Virus record (IMG/VR): IMGVR_UViG_3300033747_000022
Span: 1 to 64,000 of that record
Origin: a virus
Reading direction: 5' to 3' (one strand)
DNA length: 64,000 bases
The translations under genes were made by a program, and so were the position numbers. Shown here piece after piece: positions 60,896 to 64,000 of this stretch. The notes under the pieces are model-generated. The model searched no databases. It had not been told where the DNA came from and worked only from the letters and a program-made list of their open reading frames with translations. How positions within the stretch are numbered: position 1 is the first letter of the stretch; each line of letters begins with the position of its first letter.

Positions 60896-62248
60896 TTAAA
60901 GCTGTAGTAAAATGTCTGCGTCTCCATATACTCCAGAGAAATCATACTGACTTGGTAGACCTGCAAGCTGCTGTTTAGCAGAGAAGTCAACTGTTACTTC
61001 AACAGTTTCTCCAGCTGCTGTAGCGTTAGCTGCATCAAGTTTAATCATAATTAAACCAGCATCAGCATCAATGTGCTCAACTACATCTGCAGTAACATCT
61101 ACACCGTCGAATTTAACTACTACTGTTTCTCTTAAAATAGGAGTTTCAGTAGGTAGCACACGGAAGTTAAAGCTTTCGCCCTCTGCCATGTTTTCAGGGA
61201 TTGTTCCTAGAGGCTTGTCAGCATAAGGAACTGTGATGTTATAACCATCTGTTAGACCAGGGATTCCTGTAGGAGCCATAGTCTTGTCGTCGAAACCTTC
61301 AAAGTACTGAGGGTCATAAGGATGGCCGTCAGCAGATAAATCTTCTGGACGATATCCGGAAGCATCTACATATTTACCTTCTGGCATAACCCACTTTAAC
61401 CAGCCAGCATAGTTAACCATACCGTCATTTACATGAGCGTTTAGGTTCTGTACCTGTCCAACAATCTGCTCAGCGTTGGATAATACGGAGCGGTAAGTTA
61501 CTTCAACTTCAGTATCAGTAGCGTCAACAGTAACTTGACCAGCTTTGTGGTCTACTGCTGTAACTGTAACTGCTGTACCGTCAGCTGTTGTAACAACTGC
61601 AAAATCTTCTACAGCTTCTCCAGGGAAAATTGCAACATCTAAGTCAACAATACCTGAAGCGTCAGAAGTTTTTACTTCAGTTTTTAATTTACCTTCTTTC
61701 CACTTAACAAAACGGCCATTCTCATCAGCCATAACTTTATCTCCTGGCTTCAATGGACCGTAAACACTACCCCACTCTGTCTTTTCAGCATCTGCTTTAA
61801 GAGCAAAGTATGGTAAGTTAATATTGCTTCTTGTGTAGTAAACTGGAACATTACCTCTAAAGCTGTCATCGATATCCTCATATACGTTAACTGTGGACAC
61901 ACCTGCAGGTTTATTGGCTGCTCTTACATAGTCTTCTCCATCAGGATTAGCTTCTGTTACTTTTTTACCACCGTTAGCTAATGTAGCCACGTTGTAGTAC
62001 ATTTCATCGTCAAATGACTTTCTTTCAAAGTCAGGGTCAATCGCTACGATACGACCTTTAGGAATAACTACCCATCCGTTCTGTCCACCGAAGTGGAACT
62101 TGAATTTCTTTTCTAGTCTTGGGTCAACTGCCTTTCTTCCAGAAGGAGCATCCCCCTCATCCTTGATTAAATTAGTCTGAGTTCTGTTATACTCGTCTGC
62201 GTTACTTTCAATAATGGAAGGTTCAGGATTCATGTTATATAATGCCAT
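60896..62248 (-). CDS. putative capsid decoration / head structural protein
   Basis: The 450-residue product lies between the protease/scaffold and capsid genes, a slot often used by decoration proteins. It begins with an Asn-rich arm, then FGGQNGWVVIPKGRIVAIDPDFE, a beta-barrel-like opening seen in head decoration proteins. Two segments (about 220-255, VTAVDHKAGQVTVDA; about 390-440, EHIDADAGLIMIKLDA) are the same small beta-module found in the sheath insertion. There are no cysteines or membrane segments. Strong AAGGAGGA site. The role is inferred from place and fold impression. Confidence 0.65.
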   Translation of the reverse strand: MALYNMNPEPSIIESNADEYNRTQTNLIKDEGDAPSGRKAVDPRLEKKFKFHFGGQNGWVVIPKGRIVAIDPDFERKSFDDEMYYNVATLANGGKKVTEANPDGEDYVRAANKPAGVSTVNVYEDIDDSFRGNVPVYYTRSNINLPYFALKADAEKTEWGSVYGPLKPGDKVMADENGRFVKWKEGKLKTEVKTSDASGIVDLDVAIFPGEAVEDFAVVTTADGTAVTVTAVDHKAGQVTVDATDTEVEVTYRSVLSNAEQIVGQVQNLNAHVNDGMVNYAGWLKWVMPEGKYVDASGYRPEDLSADGHPYDPQYFEGFDDKTMAPTGIPGLTDGYNITVPYADKPLGTIPENMAEGESFNFRVLPTETPILRETVVVKFDGVDVTADVVEHIDADAGLIMIKLDAANATAAGETVEVTVDFSAKQQLAGLPSQYDFSGVYGDADILLQL

Positions 62249-62292
62249 TATTAAATTTCCTCCTTGCTTTCTTTTAGTATTTTTTTAAATTA

Positions 62293-62850
62293 TTATAAGT
62301 TTTTTAACTCTTCGTTAATGTCGAACTTATCGTCTAAATCTTCGTTTTCTTCAACAGTCTCTACGTTCTCTTCACCCTCAGCATTGTGTAGGCCTTCTTT
62401 GTCAGTTGGCTCGCCGGGTTCTGTAATTTCTGTTTCTCCTTCAGACTCTTCAGCAAGCATTTCAGCTTCTTTTTCCAAATCTTTTAGAGTATCCTTTAAA
62501 GACTCTTCTTTTCTACCTACATGCTCCTCAATAGCATCTTCAAGCTCTTCTTCTTTCAGCTTATTCATCTCGATTTTTTTCTGAACAACTTTCTCAGCTA
62601 AAATCTTATGCTGTTTGTCTTTCAACTCAGCATTTTCAGCAGTAAGGTCGTCAAGTTCCTTTTCTAAATTTGTAAGCTTAATCTCAAGATTACTATTTTT
62701 CTCCGATAAAGTTTTGCTTTCTTCTAAGGCTGCATCTCTTTCATTTTCGATGTTTTCAACTTGTTTTTCTAAAAGAGTTACTCTTTCTTCTTTAGTTTTA
62801 TATGACTCATTTAGTTTGTCATATTTAGACTGTAATTCTTTTAAATCCAT
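62293..62850 (-). CDS. nested in-frame scaffold protein
   Basis: Inside the protease/scaffold gene an ATG at 62848-62850 is preceded by AGGAGGT (62857-62863) with a six-base spacer, a consensus start in mid-gene. It would yield a 185-residue protein starting MDLKELQSKYDKL: almost entirely heptad-type coiled coil to about residue 130, then a very acidic Glu/Thr tail. That is the usual composition of phage scaffolds. The arrangement copies lambda C/Nu3, where a protease gene contains a separately translated scaffold sharing its C-terminus. Confidence 0.78.
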   Translation of the reverse strand: MDLKELQSKYDKLNESYKTKEERVTLLEKQVENIENERDAALEESKTLSEKNSNLEIKLTNLEKELDDLTAENAELKDKQHKILAEKVVQKKIEMNKLKEEELEDAIEEHVGRKEESLKDTLKDLEKEAEMLAEESEGETEITEPGEPTDKEGLHNAEGEENVETVEENEDLDDKFDINEELKNL

Positions 62851-63534
62851 TTCTTTACCTCCTTGCATATTTTCTTCAACAGCTTTCCCATTTGTTGTTA
62901 TATAAAATTCTTCTGTTGTTTTTGCACCCTGTGATTCTTCGACATCTATTATCTTTGCATAGCTGTCTGCCGGCACGTTAACAAATGAAACTTCAACAAA
63001 AGTTAAATCAGCCATCTCAAGTGTTGCTGTCTTCCCATCATATTCATAGCCTGGCCAGTGCTCACATCTTCCTTCTTCCAACCAGTCATTACCACATATA
63101 CTGCAGTATGCATGTTCTGCACTACCACCAATGGATACAGTAACATATCTTCCATCTTTGACCTTTTCTATAGCGTCTTTATCTGTTATCTCAACAGTTA
63201 AGACTATAACAGGTGGTCCAGCCTGTGAACTTTCTTGATATTTAGCTTCTATTACTCTACCAACTGGTTCTCCATTGTATGAGTTGTGGTGTGTTAATAC
63301 TGGCTTATTGTAAGGATGTGTCCATGAAAATGCACCAGTTCTTTTGGTTACATCTCCTCTAAGCTCCTTTGCAGGATAAGTATTATAATTTCCTGTAGTT
63401 ATTGCATGTATTGCTTCGATTTTTACTGTAAGCTTATCCTCTTTGTCGTTTAAAAAAGACTCTTTGACTTTTGTTTTTTTTAAATCTTTTGATTCGTTTA
63501 TCTTGAAGTTTTCTTTAAATTCAAGCCTCTTCAC
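62293..63534 (-). CDS. capsid maturation protease fused to scaffold
   Basis: The 413-residue product is read from GTG 63534 (RBS GGGGGG); it overlaps the preceding gene by 14 bases. Residues 25-200 form the prohead-protease part: HAITTGNYNTYPAKEL, WTHPYNKPVLTHHNSYNG, GPPVIVLTVEITD, YVTVSIGGSAEHA and the strand FVEVSFVNVPAD. TxSIGG and FVEVSFVN are landmarks of herpes/HK97-type serine proteases, with a His (H54 or H60 region) as candidate partner. An inserted CSICGNDWLEEGRCEHW suggests a zinc knuckle. Residues 229-413 are coiled-coil scaffold plus acidic tail, with an internal start (see nested entry). It should process scaffold and capsid in the procapsid. Confidence 0.85.
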   Translation of the reverse strand: MKRLEFKENFKINESKDLKKTKVKESFLNDKEDKLTVKIEAIHAITTGNYNTYPAKELRGDVTKRTGAFSWTHPYNKPVLTHHNSYNGEPVGRVIEAKYQESSQAGPPVIVLTVEITDKDAIEKVKDGRYVTVSIGGSAEHAYCSICGNDWLEEGRCEHWPGYEYDGKTATLEMADLTFVEVSFVNVPADSYAKIIDVEESQGAKTTEEFYITTNGKAVEENMQGGKEMDLKELQSKYDKLNESYKTKEERVTLLEKQVENIENERDAALEESKTLSEKNSNLEIKLTNLEKELDDLTAENAELKDKQHKILAEKVVQKKIEMNKLKEEELEDAIEEHVGRKEESLKDTLKDLEKEAEMLAEESEGETEITEPGEPTDKEGLHNAEGEENVETVEENEDLDDKFDINEELKNL

Positions 63535-64000
63535 TAGCTTCCCCCCTTTCTTTGAGGGGTTTTATATTTTCAATTCTATATTGTGGTACCGTATTTAGCA
63601 TATTTTCATCTACATCTAATTCTATGTTTTCGCCTTTTTTGAAGCTTATATCTAATTTTTCATTACTTCCTTTAAAGGCTTCTATAGCTCCTGTGTTGTA
63701 GGCTTCATTGTTTTGGATATTAAAGCCTTTGCTGAATTCACTTTCGAAAGATTTAAGGAATATTTTCTTATCTCCCTCATCTAAATTTCTTAGCTTCTCT
63801 ATGAACTCATTCTTTAAGGAGTTTAGTTTAACTTCGACAGCTTCTACAAGTTCTTGCAGGTTTTTACTTTCTTCAAAGTCAAAGTCTGAATACTCTTCAA
63901 AACCAGAGCTGAAAGATTTTCTGACACTGTTTCTTACATAAAATAGCGACTTCTGGAAAAACTGTTCTGTTATTGATTCAAGGGCCTCAAGCTCCTCGGC
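63521..64000 (-). CDS. C-terminal part of a head protein (portal or minor head protein), cut by the window edge
   Basis: An open frame enters from beyond 64000 and gives 159 residues before TGA at 63521-63523. It is helical and charged (LQELVEAVEVKLNSLKNEFIEKL; FLKSFESEFSKGFNI), ending in a less structured tail. The next start, GTG 63534, lies within its last codons. In head operons the gene before the capsid protease is usually the portal or a minor head protein, and a helical charged C-terminus fits either. No diagnostic motif is visible in this part. Confidence 0.7.
   Translation of the reverse strand, partial: AEELEALESITEQFFQKSLFYVRNSVRKSFSSGFEEYSDFDFEESKNLQELVEAVEVKLNSLKNEFIEKLRNLDEGDKKIFLKSFESEFSKGFNIQNNEAYNTGAIEAFKGSNEKLDISFKKGENIELDVDENMLNTVPQYRIENIKPLKERGEASEEA

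Noticed and set aside
837-63941. Many plus-strand open frames of 60-150 codons
   Set aside because: All lie opposite long minus-strand genes, lack good ribosome binding sites and domain signatures, and encode Ser/Leu/Phe-rich antisense-type sequence.
1-64000. tRNA genes, CRISPR arrays, integrase or attachment sites
   Set aside because: No cloverleaf-type tRNA sequence, regularly spaced repeat, or recombinase gene was seen by eye on either strand.

Overview
This window is the virion-structure block of a large contractile-tailed (myovirus) bacteriophage. Every convincing gene lies on the minus strand, so transcription runs from position 64000 towards 1. The DNA is AT-rich, genes are packed with gaps of a few bases to about 75 bases, and most starts carry strong AGGAGG-type ribosome binding sites, often with GTG or TTG starts. 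These points, host-type TTGAAA/TATAAT promoters and an anaerobe-style radical SAM enzyme suggest a low-GC Firmicutes (clostridial-type) host. That is inference; no host gene is present. No tRNA, rRNA, CRISPR array, integrase or replication gene was seen.

Layout in direction of transcription. Head (64000 to 59215): partial head protein, fused capsid protease/scaffold with a nested scaffold start, putative decoration protein, HK97-fold major capsid protein, small zinc-motif protein. Neck (59206 to 54874): Ig-like adaptor, zinc-motif connector, a short sheath-like protein and a putative tail terminator. Tail (54848 to 48473): long sheath, three paralogous tube proteins, two paralogous tail assembly chaperones. 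Three giant virion proteins of 1941, 2354 and about 2388 residues (48461 to 28390). Baseplate (28313 to 26100): OB-type spike/hub, spike-associated protein, gp25-like and baseplate-J-like wedge proteins. A long run of baseplate peripheral and fibre proteins (26068 to 4034) rich in discoidin-like, lectin-like, ZU5 and carboxypeptidase-regulatory-like modules. A three-gene enzyme cassette (3951 to 2170: radical SAM/SPASM, cytidylyltransferase, HAD phosphatase) with its own promoter sits between fibre genes. Two last fibre genes are followed by a broken TnpB remnant at the window edge.

The most striking item is the 2354-residue protein in the tape-measure region. Its N-terminus carries all five DEDDh exonuclease residues. 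Its C-terminal half carries the ordered signatures of a two-barrel (multisubunit-type) RNA polymerase: a beta-like lysine block, then SGR, RSPVIH and DSDGD in beta-prime order and at near beta-prime spacing, then a bridge/trigger-like AV..GK block. I read it as a probable virion-carried RNA polymerase fused to an exonuclease. The next gene, the putative hub, adds an intact staphylococcal-nuclease domain and a degenerate M15-peptidase-like tail. The tail may therefore carry a set of nucleic-acid enzymes, some possibly injected with the genome. Other points of note are the nested scaffold, two matching promoters, reuse of one small beta-module across unrelated virion proteins, and the sugar-type enzyme cassette.
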